From contig JAKJGA010000005.1 in NCBI GenBank assembly GCA_022704645.1, forward strand, positions 1 to 28,813: DNA of 28,813 nucleotides, written 5' to 3'. The translations under genes and the position numbers were made by a program. Below, in pieces: positions 1-9,137 of the stretch (the stretch's first letter is position 1; the number at the start of each line of letters is the position of its first letter). The notes under the pieces are model-generated. The model made no database searches. It was not told the DNA's origin and saw only the letters and a list, made by a program, of their open reading frames with translations. The DNA is from Spirochaetota bacterium. GTDB taxonomy: Bacteria > Spirochaetota > UBA4802 > JAFGJZ01.

Positions 1-149
1 CATGGGCAGGAAAAGGCAGTCTCATGGACACGCTTAAAGCAACTGAAGCAGGAAAATTGATTTCAGATTCTGAATTTTCCGAACTCTTTGATATCAATTA
101 CTATCTTAGAAACATTGATTCAGTTTATAAGAAGTGCGGACTGAAATAA
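1..149 (+). CDS. purB: Adenylosuccinate lyase C-terminus (probable, 5' truncated)
   Basis: This is an open frame entering from the left edge (codons in phase with base 3) that ends at TAA 147-149. Its last 48 residues end in LFDINYYLRNIDSVYKKCGL. The F-D-x-x-Y-Y-L-R-x-[IV]-D-x-[IV]-[YF]-[KE]-[KR] tail is typical of the C-terminal helix of adenylosuccinate lyase, which splits SAICAR and adenylosuccinate in purine synthesis. The stop codon overlaps the miaB start by one base (TAATG), so the two genes are probably co-transcribed. Only the tail is visible. Another fumarase/aspartase-superfamily lyase is possible, and the catalytic region lies outside the window. Confidence 0.6.
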   Translation, partial: WAGKGSLMDTLKATEAGKLISDSEFSELFDINYYLRNIDSVYKKCGLK

Positions 150-1444
150 TGCATTTTTTCATCGAAACTTTCGGTTGTCAGATGAATAAAAATGACAGCC
201 TGATGATGGAAGCCTCTCTTCTTTCTTCGGGATTTGCACCTGCAGAAAATCAGAATGATGCAGACATAGTTATTTTCAACACATGTTCAGTCAGGGATTC
301 TGCCGAACGCAGAGCAAAAGGCCGTTTGAAAGAAGCTATGGCTCAGGTCCGTGAAAGAAAAGGCATCGTCGTTGCTGCCGGATGCATGGCTCAGAGAATT
401 CCGGAATTTCTTATAAACGGAAAATACTGCAGCATCGCTATCGGCACATATCAGTCACCATCAATAGGCAAAATAATTGAGAACTTTCTTAACGGCGACA
501 AAAGACGGGTATTTGATTCATTTGACGAAAATGATTATGCCGGAAGAATTTCAGGAACAACCGAAAGCTGGCATAAGTGGATAACTATAACACATGGTTG
601 TGAAAACTTCTGTACATACTGCATTGTTCCTTACGTCAGAGGGAAACTGATTTCAGCATCATCCGGCGAGATTTTATCAAGTATTAAATCAGCTGTTGAC
701 AACGGGGCAATTGAGATAACCCTTCTCGGCCAGAATGTAAATCAATATGGTCAGGATAACGGCGAAATTCCTTTTTACAGACTTCTCGATGAATCTGCTA
801 AAATAAAAGGAATAGAACGCATCAATTTTCTGACGAGTCATCCCAAAGATTTCGATACAAATATCATTGAAGTCATAAAAAACAATCAAAACATATCAAG
901 ATCAGTACATCTGCCTCTTCAAAGCGGATCAGACAACATCCTAAAGCAAATGAACAGAATCTATTCTTTTTCAGATTACATGAAAATAATAGATAAAATA
1001 AAGGAACTTCCTGATTTTTCAATTACAACAGATCTTATAGTCGGTTTTCCTGGTGAAACAAATGAAGATTTCGAGGAAACGATAAAAGCCGTCAGGCTTG
1101 TTCAATACGATGAAGCCTTTATGTACGCATATTCTCCGCGCGAATCAACTCCGGCGGCATCATTCAAGAATCACCTTGACAAAAAAATAAAATCAGAGAG
1201 ATTAAAGCTTCTGATAGAAACACAGAGAGAAATTTCTGCGTTGAAACTCAAAGCCCGCATCGGGCGGACAGAATCTGTGATTATTGAGGGAATCAGCCGA
1301 AAAAATGAAAATGAAGTTTACGGAAAAAGCTTTCTCGCTCATCCAGTCATCACTTCCGGAAATTCATCCGATACAGGGAAACTGCTGAATGTCAAAATTG
1401 ATTCCGTTAAAGGTTCTGCTCTTATCGGCAGCCGTTCTCTATAG
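149..1444 (+). CDS. miaB: tRNA-2-methylthio-N6-dimethylallyladenosine synthase MiaB
   Basis: This radical-SAM methylthiotransferase adds a methylthio group to i6A37 of tRNAs, using two 4Fe-4S clusters. The N-terminal UPF0004 domain shows its three cluster cysteines at C10 (ETFGCQMN), C46 (NTCSVRD) and C79 (AAGCMAQ). The radical-SAM CxxxCxxC is C151, C155 and C158 (HGCENFCTYCIVPYVRG). Further family motifs are LLGQNVNQYG, HLPLQSGSD, MNRIYS and TTDLIVGFPGET, followed by a C-terminal TRAM-like region. At 431 residues the length is normal. I chose ATG 149, which follows the purB stop as TAATG, over an in-frame GTG at 134, because the protein then begins MHFFIETFGC as MiaB proteins do. NTCSVRD and QSGSD favour MiaB over MtaB or RimO. 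Confidence 0.95.
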   Translation: MHFFIETFGCQMNKNDSLMMEASLLSSGFAPAENQNDADIVIFNTCSVRDSAERRAKGRLKEAMAQVRERKGIVVAAGCMAQRIPEFLINGKYCSIAIGTYQSPSIGKIIENFLNGDKRRVFDSFDENDYAGRISGTTESWHKWITITHGCENFCTYCIVPYVRGKLISASSGEILSSIKSAVDNGAIEITLLGQNVNQYGQDNGEIPFYRLLDESAKIKGIERINFLTSHPKDFDTNIIEVIKNNQNISRSVHLPLQSGSDNILKQMNRIYSFSDYMKIIDKIKELPDFSITTDLIVGFPGETNEDFEETIKAVRLVQYDEAFMYAYSPRESTPAASFKNHLDKKIKSERLKLLIETQREISALKLKARIGRTESVIIEGISRKNENEVYGKSFLAHPVITSGNSSDTGKLLNVKIDSVKGSALIGSRSL

Positions 1445-2441
1445 TCAGATTATTTTTGCTGATGAAAAAAGCGATCTGCTAGAACTTTCAAAAGCATTCA
1501 ACAACAACACCTACTCCCGTCAGCTTGGGGATAATTTTATAAGAAAATATCCGAAAAGCAATAATCTTGACATCGTGCGTTTTTTTTCTGCCGAAACCGA
1601 AACCAATTTAAATAAAAGTGAAAAGGATTATCTCCTTTTTGTACGTCTTTACAGAAAAAGTGATTTTACAGAAACCGCTTATTTCAGAGTCTGCGGAATT
1701 TTATACTTATCAAATAAAATTGATTCACTTATCAGACAATCAAATGATTACCTTTACCTTTTCCCAAAAGGAAAATACAGAAAAGAAATATCGATACTTT
1801 TGATTAAAGGACATCTTCTTTCACAGGATTATACAAAGGCTGAACAGATTTTGCGGAGAGAAAATATTTCTGACTCAATTCTTTCTGATTATGCGCAATA
1901 CCGGAATTATCATAATAGGGGCTTTATCGCAAACGCAAAAAATAATCCTGCTGATCTGTATTTCGCAGGAAACATCCTTGAAAAAAACAAAAAAATAAAT
2001 GAGGCTTTTTCAGCGTATTCAGATGTCATAAAATTGTTTCCGAAATCACCGGAAGCCTTTTCTTCAAAAAAAAGAATAATACAGTTAATGCCGTACAAGC
2101 CTGTTTTAGTAAACAGATATCTCTTCATTTCTGAAGACAGAATCGATATATCTCCGTCCAGAGAAATCACACCTGTCAATGGAGGAGAATATTATTGTGT
2201 TGAAATAGGCCCTTTCTATAATCTTGCCGAAGCAAAAAAAATACGCGTTGGAATACGTAAAGATTACGGAAGCTCAGTAATCGTTAAACGGCCGAGAGAA
2301 TTCGCTATTTATATCGGAAATTTTTCAAGCCCTGAAGATGCACTGGATATAAAAATTCGCCTTTCAGAAGAACTCGGATTTAACGGCCATATTGTGCTTG
2401 TCAGAAAAAACGGGAAAAACGAATATTATAGCGGAGAATGA
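1389..2441 (+). CDS. Exported TPR-like/SPOR-domain protein
   Basis: The N-terminus is a Sec signal peptide (hydrophobic residues 4-23, probable cleavage after FA24). The middle, about residues 30-220, is helical with TPR-like spacing (for example FAGNILEKNKKINEAFSAYSDVIKLFPKSPEA). The C-terminal ~80 residues look like a SPOR domain: GEYYCVEIGPFYNLAEAKKI, then a second half with YIGNFSSPEDALDIKIRL. SPOR domains bind denuded glycan strands of peptidoglycan, often at the division septum, so a periplasmic wall-associated role is inferred. The start lies inside miaB (56-base overlap). The signal peptide supports this start, as no later Met gives one. The stop is one base before mutS. I do not recognise a named ortholog. 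Confidence 0.75.
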   Translation: MSKLIPLKVLLLSAAVLYSQIIFADEKSDLLELSKAFNNNTYSRQLGDNFIRKYPKSNNLDIVRFFSAETETNLNKSEKDYLLFVRLYRKSDFTETAYFRVCGILYLSNKIDSLIRQSNDYLYLFPKGKYRKEISILLIKGHLLSQDYTKAEQILRRENISDSILSDYAQYRNYHNRGFIANAKNNPADLYFAGNILEKNKKINEAFSAYSDVIKLFPKSPEAFSSKKRIIQLMPYKPVLVNRYLFISEDRIDISPSREITPVNGGEYYCVEIGPFYNLAEAKKIRVGIRKDYGSSVIVKRPREFAIYIGNFSSPEDALDIKIRLSEELGFNGHIVLVRKNGKNEYYSGE

Positions 2442-2442
2442 G

Positions 2443-4989
2443 ATGGAACAGAAGCTTACCCCGTTAATGAGACAGTATCTCGAAATAAAAGACAAGCATC
2501 CGGACGAAATTCTTTTTTTCCGTCTCGGTGATTTTTATGAAATGTTTTTCGATGATGCAAAAAAAGCTTCATCAATTCTTGACATAGCACTAACCAAACG
2601 CCATGAAACACCGATGTGCGGTGTTCCATATCATGCTTCTGAGAACTATATTCAGCGGCTTATAAAATCAGGCTGCAACGTAGCGATATGCGAACAGACA
2701 GAATCGGTTCCAAGCGACGGAACAATAGTCAAACGCGAAGTGGTCAGAATAATAACGCCCGGTACAGTTACCGAGCCTAATCTCCTTTCATCCGAATCAA
2801 ATAATTTCATCACATCAATTATTATTTCAGAAAACAAGACCGCTATTGCCGCAGCCGATATTTCTACCGGTGATTTTTTAATAAGCATCATTGATAATTC
2901 TTACGATTCATTCAGAGGTGAATTATCAAAATATAATCCTGTCGAATCATTATTCTACGATATTACGGGAAAAGCTGATGACCGTTTTTTCAATTATCTC
3001 AAAATTAAAAATATTAAACCGGCATCAATAAGCGAATGGCTTTACGATGACGAATATCTAAGAGAAAGGATACTCTCTGCACTTAAGATTTCAAGCCTCA
3101 AAGGAATCAATCTCAATGAAAAATATGAAATTGCCGCAGTAGGTTCATTGATTGAATATATTAAATCAAGGAGCAGAGATGCCGTAGACATTCTCAAGAT
3201 GCCTAAGTTTGAAAGCACAGACTCTGAAATGATTCTTGATGAATCTGCTATCAGCAATCTTGAAATAATCAACTCTCAGGCCGACGGAACTAAAACAAGA
3301 TCCCTTGTTTCAATTATTGACAAAACAAAAACGTCTGCAGGCAAACGCTACCTTGAAAAATCAATTCTGCGTCCGCTTTCAGCAAAAAAGGAAATAACAA
3401 AAAGACTCGACAAGGTTGAGGAACTCTTTACAAATCACTCACTTCTTTCAAATATCAGAACGGCTTTATCCGCAATTCGGGACATAGAAAGAATATATTC
3501 AAGAATAAGCGTTAACAAGTATATACCTGCAGATTTCGTAAATCTTTCAGAATCACTTAAGAATGCATCGGTTTTCAAAAAACTTCTAACTTCTACCAGT
3601 CATTACAAAGATGTCGCGGAACACCTGAATGAACATCATGAACTTATCTCTCTGATCGATAATGCAGTAATGAAGGAACCGGCAATTTCCGTAGAATCAG
3701 GCCGAGTAATAAATCAGGGCTATAATTCCGAACTTGACAGATTGTATTCTCTCAAAAATGACGCAAAAGATTTTCTTTTAAAATATGAATCTGAAGAAAA
3801 AGAGAGACTGGGTATACCCACTCTTAAAATCCGCTACAATAAAGTTTACGGTTATTATATCGAAATCAGCAAAGGTCAGTCAGACAAAGCTCCGGCAGAC
3901 TATCTCAGAAAACAGACTCTTGTTAATGCGGAACGTTTCACGACTCAAAAGCTTCAGCTTTTTGAAACTGATGCTCTTTCAAGCGGAGAAAAGGCAGCAG
4001 AACTTGAAAAGAAACTTATTGATGAGGTAAGACAAAAAGTTCTAACTGAAAAAAATATCATATTTCAGACAGCTGAATTTTTTGCACAAATCGATTTTTA
4101 CGCATCGCTTGCACAATGCGCACTTGAAAACAAATACGTCCGACCGGAAATAACCTCCAACGAACTCAAGATAAAAAACGGAAGGCATCCGGTTGTTGAA
4201 AGTTTTCTTAAAGGCGAACCTTTTATACCTAATGATATTGAATTTTCCGATGATGCTGTTTTAAAAATAATAACCGGTCCGAACATGGCGGGCAAATCTA
4301 CATACATACGCATGGCAGCTGTAATACAGATTCTTGCACAAACCGGTTCATTTGTACCGGCTGAAAGCGCTGAACTCCCGGTTTGCGACAGGGTTTTTGC
4401 CCGAATAGGCGCTTTTGATAATATAGCAAGAGGAGAATCAACCTTTCTTGTTGAAATGACGGAAACCGCTTCTATTTTAAACAGCGCTACAGAAAAATCA
4501 CTGATTGTAATGGATGAAGTCGGAAGAGGAACCTCAACTTATGACGGTATGTCAATAGCCCAGGGAATAGTTGAATTTATCGCATGGAAAATAAAAGCAA
4601 AAACATTATTCGCAACTCATTATCACGAACTGACAGCACTTGAAGACGGAAAAACAATTGAAAATCTTACTGTCTCGGTTAAAGAAACAATTCACGGGGT
4701 TGAGTTTCTTCATAAGGTAATTAAGGGATTTGCCGGTAAGAGTTACGGAATTCATGTTGCATCTCTCGCGGGCATTCCGAAAGAAGTCACAGAAGCCGCA
4801 AAAAAATATTTACGTAAACACGAAAAAACACAAATCAAACGGCCGGAAACTAAAAAAAGCACAGACGAAGAACCCGATCTTTTCAGCGAGAACAGTAAGG
4901 CAATTGCCGAACTTAAAAATCTTGATACTGACCGGATAACACCAATTGATGCTCTTAATGAAATTAACAGAATCAAGAAACTTATTTAA
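2443..4989 (+). CDS. mutS: DNA mismatch repair protein MutS
   Basis: This mismatch-recognition ATPase is 848 residues long, normal for MutS1. The mismatch-reading Phe-x-Glu is F31-Y32-E33 in GDFYEMFF. The clamp and lever helices follow at about 260-560. The ABC-type ATPase has Walker A GPNMAGKST from residue 612, Walker B/signature DEVGRGTSTYDG from 691 and ATHYHEL shortly after. The C-terminus ends with a short helical tail. I chose ATG 2443 because GGAG at 2433-2436 gives good ribosome-binding spacing and the protein then starts MEQKLTPLMRQYLEIK, the family N-terminus. An upstream in-frame start at 2392 would add 17 unrelated residues. The gene sits one base after the SPOR-protein stop, and its own stop overlaps the convergent kinase gene by 8 bases. 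Confidence 0.97.
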   Translation: MEQKLTPLMRQYLEIKDKHPDEILFFRLGDFYEMFFDDAKKASSILDIALTKRHETPMCGVPYHASENYIQRLIKSGCNVAICEQTESVPSDGTIVKREVVRIITPGTVTEPNLLSSESNNFITSIIISENKTAIAAADISTGDFLISIIDNSYDSFRGELSKYNPVESLFYDITGKADDRFFNYLKIKNIKPASISEWLYDDEYLRERILSALKISSLKGINLNEKYEIAAVGSLIEYIKSRSRDAVDILKMPKFESTDSEMILDESAISNLEIINSQADGTKTRSLVSIIDKTKTSAGKRYLEKSILRPLSAKKEITKRLDKVEELFTNHSLLSNIRTALSAIRDIERIYSRISVNKYIPADFVNLSESLKNASVFKKLLTSTSHYKDVAEHLNEHHELISLIDNAVMKEPAISVESGRVINQGYNSELDRLYSLKNDAKDFLLKYESEEKERLGIPTLKIRYNKVYGYYIEISKGQSDKAPADYLRKQTLVNAERFTTQKLQLFETDALSSGEKAAELEKKLIDEVRQKVLTEKNIIFQTAEFFAQIDFYASLAQCALENKYVRPEITSNELKIKNGRHPVVESFLKGEPFIPNDIEFSDDAVLKIITGPNMAGKSTYIRMAAVIQILAQTGSFVPAESAELPVCDRVFARIGAFDNIARGESTFLVEMTETASILNSATEKSLIVMDEVGRGTSTYDGMSIAQGIVEFIAWKIKAKTLFATHYHELTALEDGKTIENLTVSVKETIHGVEFLHKVIKGFAGKSYGIHVASLAGIPKEVTEAAKKYLRKHEKTQIKRPETKKSTDEEPDLFSENSKAIAELKNLDTDRITPIDALNEINRIKKLI

Positions 4990-7888
4990 TTTCAAGTGAT
5001 TCGATTATAGCGTTTTTCAGGTCTGATATAAGATACGGCTTTCTAAGTATAGCTTTGAACCCGAATTTGCGGTACTCTGAAATTACAGGATCATCGGAAT
5101 AACCGCTTGATACAATTCCGGCGGCGTCAGGATTAATTTCAAGAATCTTATCCATCACATCCTTACCTCCCATCCCGCCGGGTATGGTAAGATCAAGTAT
5201 AACGCCATCATAATACTTTCCGTCATTTTTTGATTTCAGATAAAGTTCAAGCGCAATTGATCCATCAGAAACTATATCGCACTTCTGCCCCAGATTCTGG
5301 AGAAAATTCAAAATCAATTTTTGAATGTCCGGATCATCTTCAAGAACCAAAAAAGACATACCTGACGGCAGGCTTTTTTCGCTGACAGTTTCAGAAATAT
5401 CAACATTCCCTTTTGAAATCGGAAGAAATATATAAAAAACCGTTCCCTTTTTTAAAACTGACTTAACTACAATATTTCCGCCGTGTTTCTTTACTATTGC
5501 GATTGATGTCGATAGTCCTAAACCGGAGCCTTTTTCCTTGGTGGTAAAATATGGATCAAATATTTTATGAACAATATTTTCAGGAATTCCGCATCCTGAA
5601 TCAGAAATAGAAATTCTCACATAACTGCCCGGACTTAGATCATATTTATTTTGACTTTCTGCGCTATAAACATCCAGAATAATTCCTATTTCACCGCCCC
5701 CAGGCATCGAATGAACGGCATTTAATATGACATTATTTAATACCTGATTAATTTGACCCGAATCCATATCAACGATAACATCTTCAACTATAAAATCAAA
5801 CTTAGGTTTAGCATTGCTTCCGGCTAAAATAAACTTCGCACTTTCTTCAACCAAAGGCTTGATATGCTGGGTTTTTTTTACTGGATGCCCTCCTTTAGAG
5901 AAAGTCAAAAGCTGCTGAGTTAAATTTTTGGCCTTATCAACTGCCGATAAAACCTGGTTCAGAAGATTTTCATTTCTTAATATTGACTGTTCTTTTCTCA
6001 TCTGCAGAAGATTTATGTTGCCGCCTATAGCTGTCAGAATATTATTAAAATCATGCGCTATTCCTCCGGCAAGCAGTGCTAACGAATCAAGATTTCTTTT
6101 TTTAATAAGTTCATTTTCCGCAGCTTCTCGTCTTTTAATTTCTTTGATAAGATTTTCATTAACCGAAATCAGTTTTTGAGTACGGTCACCAATCAGTTTC
6201 TCGAGATTAGAAGAATAATTATTTATCTTACGCAGAAGAGAATTTCCTTTAATAGCACCCGATATATGCTTACGGAGACTCTTGTAAAGAATATTCGGAT
6301 GATTACCAAGATTATATAAAACATATCCGATATCATCATCCACAAGACAAAGTGCATCAAGAAGAAGCTCATGATATTTATTTTTCAGTTCTTCAGGTAA
6401 TATTTCCTTCGACGGATAACTTTTAAAACCGTCAACAGGCAGATTTTGCTGATTTTCTATTCGCACTGACAAATATGCATTTTCTTTATTTTCTTCATCG
6501 AATACAACAACGAATAAAGTTTCTATACCGATATACCTACAATAAGTAGAAAGAGATTTTCTTATTGACTGAATATCATAAGAAGAACTTAAATCTTCCC
6601 CTATTTGTATTAAATATTCCTCTTCGGTTCTGCTTACAATAGCATCTTTAACGGCAATTGACAGTATTTTTGAATGGCAATATCCGCTCATAAAAAACAA
6701 TATATCAGAAACTGACTTTTTATTTTTCTTCTCGGCGATTTGATGCAAATAAAAAAAATATTTTTTAAAAAGACGAAGAAAATTATCTTCAGAGTATATC
6801 GAAAGAACCATAAATTCGAATTTCAATATTATACTGATTATATCCATTTTGTGAAAATCAATATCAGAAAAAAACAGATTGAGTCTTTTTATAATATTTT
6901 CACTATAATCGGTCTCAATATTTTCAGAAACCAATAATTTATCAGCAAATGAAATGAAATAATCCGAATCAATTTCACATCCGTCAATGAAATAAGAACT
7001 GATATCATAACCAAAATAATCAAAATCATAAAGCTCCTTACTGCCGGATGATCTTCTTTTAATAAATTGAGTCGGGAAAATTGCCGGTTTATCAATCTGC
7101 TTACCGGCAAGAAGGGTTTCTATTCCGTCAACTGCGGCTATGCCCACCTGATCAATAGGATATGATACGGTTGTGAGCGGAGGAGTCATAAACTCTGATT
7201 CGTAGGTATTATCAAATCCTGAAATTCTTATATCTTCAGGAATACGATAACCGCGGCGCTTCAACTCACCCATAGCTCCTATTGCCATTCGGTCATTAAA
7301 GCAGATAAGCGAATCAAAATCAATTTTACGCTCATCAAGCAAAACCCTAACACCCTCAACAGCGCTTTCTGCACTAAAAATTGCAAAATATATATTTTCA
7401 TCCGGTAAACTGATTTGCCGTGAAGCCATTACTTCTCGCAGAGCATTGAATCTTTCAGAAGAATCATAATTATTTACCGGACCTGCTATAACTGCAATTT
7501 TTTTGGATTCAGACTGATCAATTATATGTTCAATAAGATCTTTGAAACCTGATGAATTATCGACGCCGACATACGGGATGGAATCAATTTTTTCACCAAT
7601 AATGATTAAAGGTTTTCTGGAATACGGGAGGAGAAACTTCCGGGAATTTTCATAAGAAGAAAAACTTAAAATACCTGAAATTATAAAGGCATCATAATCA
7701 TCAGGATCAATATAACCGTATAAACTATTTCGCCTGACTTCCCATTCATGAGGTGAATTCAATATACCGCCGTGTGCTACAAAAAGTTTATCGCCGTATT
7801 CATGAACTCTTTTATAAACACTGCTCAGCAGAGTCTCGCCGAAGGGATTGGATAAATCTATTGAAAAATAGCAAATACGTTTATTCAT
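4982..7888 (-). CDS. Soluble hybrid histidine kinase with LacI-type sensor domain
   Basis: This 968-residue multidomain signalling protein has no signal peptide and no clear membrane helix, so it is probably cytoplasmic. Residues 1-~275 resemble the ligand-binding core of LacI/GalR repressors (DSLICFNDRMAIGAMGEL, IRISGFDNTYESEFMTPPL) but lack the helix-turn-helix. A linker with a GAF-like stretch (~430-560) and a coiled coil precede the HisKA domain, whose phosphoacceptor is H612 (GGIAHDFNNILTAIGG). The HATPase has NQVLNNVILNAVHSMPGGG, DSGCGIPE and GSGLGLS. A C-terminal receiver domain has D899 (VILDLTIPGGMGG) and K950 (LRKPY). It probably senses an intracellular sugar or similar ligand and relays phosphate onward. 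No partner regulator is adjacent. Such fusions are common in spirochaetes (from memory). Confidence 0.85.
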   Translation of the reverse strand: MNKRICYFSIDLSNPFGETLLSSVYKRVHEYGDKLFVAHGGILNSPHEWEVRRNSLYGYIDPDDYDAFIISGILSFSSYENSRKFLLPYSRKPLIIIGEKIDSIPYVGVDNSSGFKDLIEHIIDQSESKKIAVIAGPVNNYDSSERFNALREVMASRQISLPDENIYFAIFSAESAVEGVRVLLDERKIDFDSLICFNDRMAIGAMGELKRRGYRIPEDIRISGFDNTYESEFMTPPLTTVSYPIDQVGIAAVDGIETLLAGKQIDKPAIFPTQFIKRRSSGSKELYDFDYFGYDISSYFIDGCEIDSDYFISFADKLLVSENIETDYSENIIKRLNLFFSDIDFHKMDIISIILKFEFMVLSIYSEDNFLRLFKKYFFYLHQIAEKKNKKSVSDILFFMSGYCHSKILSIAVKDAIVSRTEEEYLIQIGEDLSSSYDIQSIRKSLSTYCRYIGIETLFVVVFDEENKENAYLSVRIENQQNLPVDGFKSYPSKEILPEELKNKYHELLLDALCLVDDDIGYVLYNLGNHPNILYKSLRKHISGAIKGNSLLRKINNYSSNLEKLIGDRTQKLISVNENLIKEIKRREAAENELIKKRNLDSLALLAGGIAHDFNNILTAIGGNINLLQMRKEQSILRNENLLNQVLSAVDKAKNLTQQLLTFSKGGHPVKKTQHIKPLVEESAKFILAGSNAKPKFDFIVEDVIVDMDSGQINQVLNNVILNAVHSMPGGGEIGIILDVYSAESQNKYDLSPGSYVRISISDSGCGIPENIVHKIFDPYFTTKEKGSGLGLSTSIAIVKKHGGNIVVKSVLKKGTVFYIFLPISKGNVDISETVSEKSLPSGMSFLVLEDDPDIQKLILNFLQNLGQKCDIVSDGSIALELYLKSKNDGKYYDGVILDLTIPGGMGGKDVMDKILEINPDAAGIVSSGYSDDPVISEYRKFGFKAILRKPYLISDLKNAIIESLEIK

Positions 7889-7932
7889 TTAATAACGCGT
7901 TCTCCGCTTATAAAGACCTTTTGCAACGGTTT

Positions 7933-7961
7933 ATTATATGCGATGCAAACAAAAAAGTCAA
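7933..7961 (-). promoter_or_regulatory. Sigma-70 promoter of the hybrid kinase gene
   Basis: On the - strand, TTGACT (7961-7956) and TATAAT (7938-7933) are separated by exactly 17 bases, about 45 bases upstream of the kinase ATG. A 6-base inverted repeat, TTTGCA (7920-7925) and TGCAAA (7944-7949), brackets the -10 box and could be an operator. The nearest GGAG to the start codon is 12 or more bases away, so the ribosome-binding site is weak. Confidence 0.75.
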
Positions 7962-8001
7962 TTATAAGCAGTCAATTAGAAGAAAGCATTTTTTCTATAG
8001 A

Positions 8002-8643
8002 TCATTCCTGTATGTTTTCGCGGTGGTGTTTCATGAATTTTCTAATGAAAAAAACAATGATCAGAATCAGTGCAGGAAACAGAATAAAATAAAACTTATT
8101 TGCAAAATCAATAACTATCTGATAGTTTCCGCCGAACTTATATCCGAGAGTAAAAAGAATTGCAGTAGTTGAGCATAATGCCAGAAAATCGATAATCAGA
8201 AAGTGATAGAATTTCATTCCAAGCACTCCGCTGGTCATAAACACCGCATTTCTGAAACCAAAAGGAATAAATCTTCCGAAAAAAAGAGTTTTTTCACCGT
8301 ATTTTGAAAAATACTGTTCCATTGTTTTTATTTTTTTTACGGGTATTATGTTCGCCATTCTTTTGTGGCGGATGACCCAGCTTAAAAAATATCGCCCCAT
8401 ACAATATGCAAAAATATCACTGATATAAGCACCAAGGAAGCATCCGACTAAAATAATAAAAGTATTTTCAGGGACTACAGTCGCGGCGATTGAACCGGAA
8501 ACAATCATTACAACATCTTCTGAAATAGGAAGATTAAATCCTGCAAGTATCAAAAGGGCAAAAGATACATAATGGAGATAGGGAGCCATACTAATAAGAT
8601 AATCGGGGATATCAGATAAAATTGCGAAAATAGAACCGTCCAT
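8002..8643 (-). CDS. DedA-family membrane protein
   Basis: This 213-residue polytopic inner-membrane protein belongs to the DedA/SNARE-associated (VTT) family. These proteins are linked to scrambling or recycling of lipid carriers such as undecaprenyl phosphate and to membrane homeostasis. Family landmarks are the acidic early loop (NLPISEDVVMI), the GCFLGAYISDIFAYCMGRYF helix, and the FFGRFIPFGFRNAVFMTSG re-entrant segment with its conserved Arg-Phe-Ile-Pro and Arg. The C-terminus is a basic tail (RKFMKHHRENIQE). ATG 8643 follows GAGG at good spacing. It lies 27 bases downstream of the small orphan gene, probably in one transcript. Confidence 0.88.
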   Translation of the reverse strand: MDGSIFAILSDIPDYLISMAPYLHYVSFALLILAGFNLPISEDVVMIVSGSIAATVVPENTFIILVGCFLGAYISDIFAYCMGRYFLSWVIRHKRMANIIPVKKIKTMEQYFSKYGEKTLFFGRFIPFGFRNAVFMTSGVLGMKFYHFLIIDFLALCSTTAILFTLGYKFGGNYQIVIDFANKFYFILFPALILIIVFFIRKFMKHHRENIQE

Positions 8644-8670
8644 TTAAACCTCAATAAAGCAAACAATACA

Positions 8671-8991
8671 TTATTCAACTACAAAAGAACGGCTCGAAAG
8701 AGCACGAGCTCCCTTCTTTACCCACAAGCGGACTTTAACAGCATTTCTGCCTTCAGAATCAGAAATTGTTTCAATCTCTTCTATATGACCGACATCTTTA
8801 AGGGAAAATTCAAAAAATTCATTTTCTGTTGAAAAAGCTTCTGTTAAAATAATTATTTTAGAAGTATCTGCAGCGCTTCTTTTCGGAATGCCGTAAAAAG
8901 GCGTAAAATTTGCCTCTCTTTCTATTTCCGGAAGGTTTTCCGGTTTTCCGACAGATATCAAATCCTTGATAATTTTTTTCTGTTCTTCCAT
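8671..8991 (-). CDS. Conserved-looking small hypothetical protein
   Basis: I do not recognise a family for this 106-residue soluble protein. The first half is charged and helical (MEEQKKIIKDLISVGKPENL). The second half looks like a small beta-rich fold ending in VKVRLWVKKGARALSSRSFVVE. It has no signal peptide, membrane segment or cysteines. It is the first gene of a probable two-gene unit with the DedA gene (27-base gap). A possible - strand promoter begins with TTGACT near 9030. No strong ribosome-binding site precedes ATG 8991. Confidence 0.7.
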   Translation of the reverse strand: MEEQKKIIKDLISVGKPENLPEIEREANFTPFYGIPKRSAADTSKIIILTEAFSTENEFFEFSLKDVGHIEEIETISDSEGRNAVKVRLWVKKGARALSSRSFVVE

Positions 8992-9103
8992 GATTACACG
9001 TTATTTATCCGCTCTAAAATATCAAGTCAATTTCAACCATAAGTATTTTTCAAAGATCTTATCCTGATCTTATGAAAACATAAAATCATAAAAACAAATT
9101 GTC

Positions 9104-9130
9104 TTGACAATTCACATAAATTACTTATGT
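9104..9130 (+). promoter_or_regulatory. Promoter with overlapping inverted repeat before the 9138 gene
   Basis: TTGACA at 9104-9109 is a perfect -35 box. The best -10 candidate is TTATGT at 9125-9130, with a short 15-base spacer. The -10 is one arm of an inverted repeat, ACATAA (9114-9119) N5 TTATGT (9125-9130), which suggests a repressor or activator site on the promoter. If this promoter is real, transcription would begin within a few bases of ATG 9138. Confidence 0.5.
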
Positions 9131-9137
9131 CACATAT

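Noticed and set aside
134..148. GTG 134 as the miaB start
   Set aside because: It would add five residues within the upstream gene; ATG 149 gives the family N-terminus and the TAATG junction.
4982..4989. Missing terminator at the mutS/kinase junction
   Set aside because: The stops overlap and no hairpin is visible, but such convergent overlaps occur in compact genomes, as also at 9779-9782. It is not by itself evidence of regulation.
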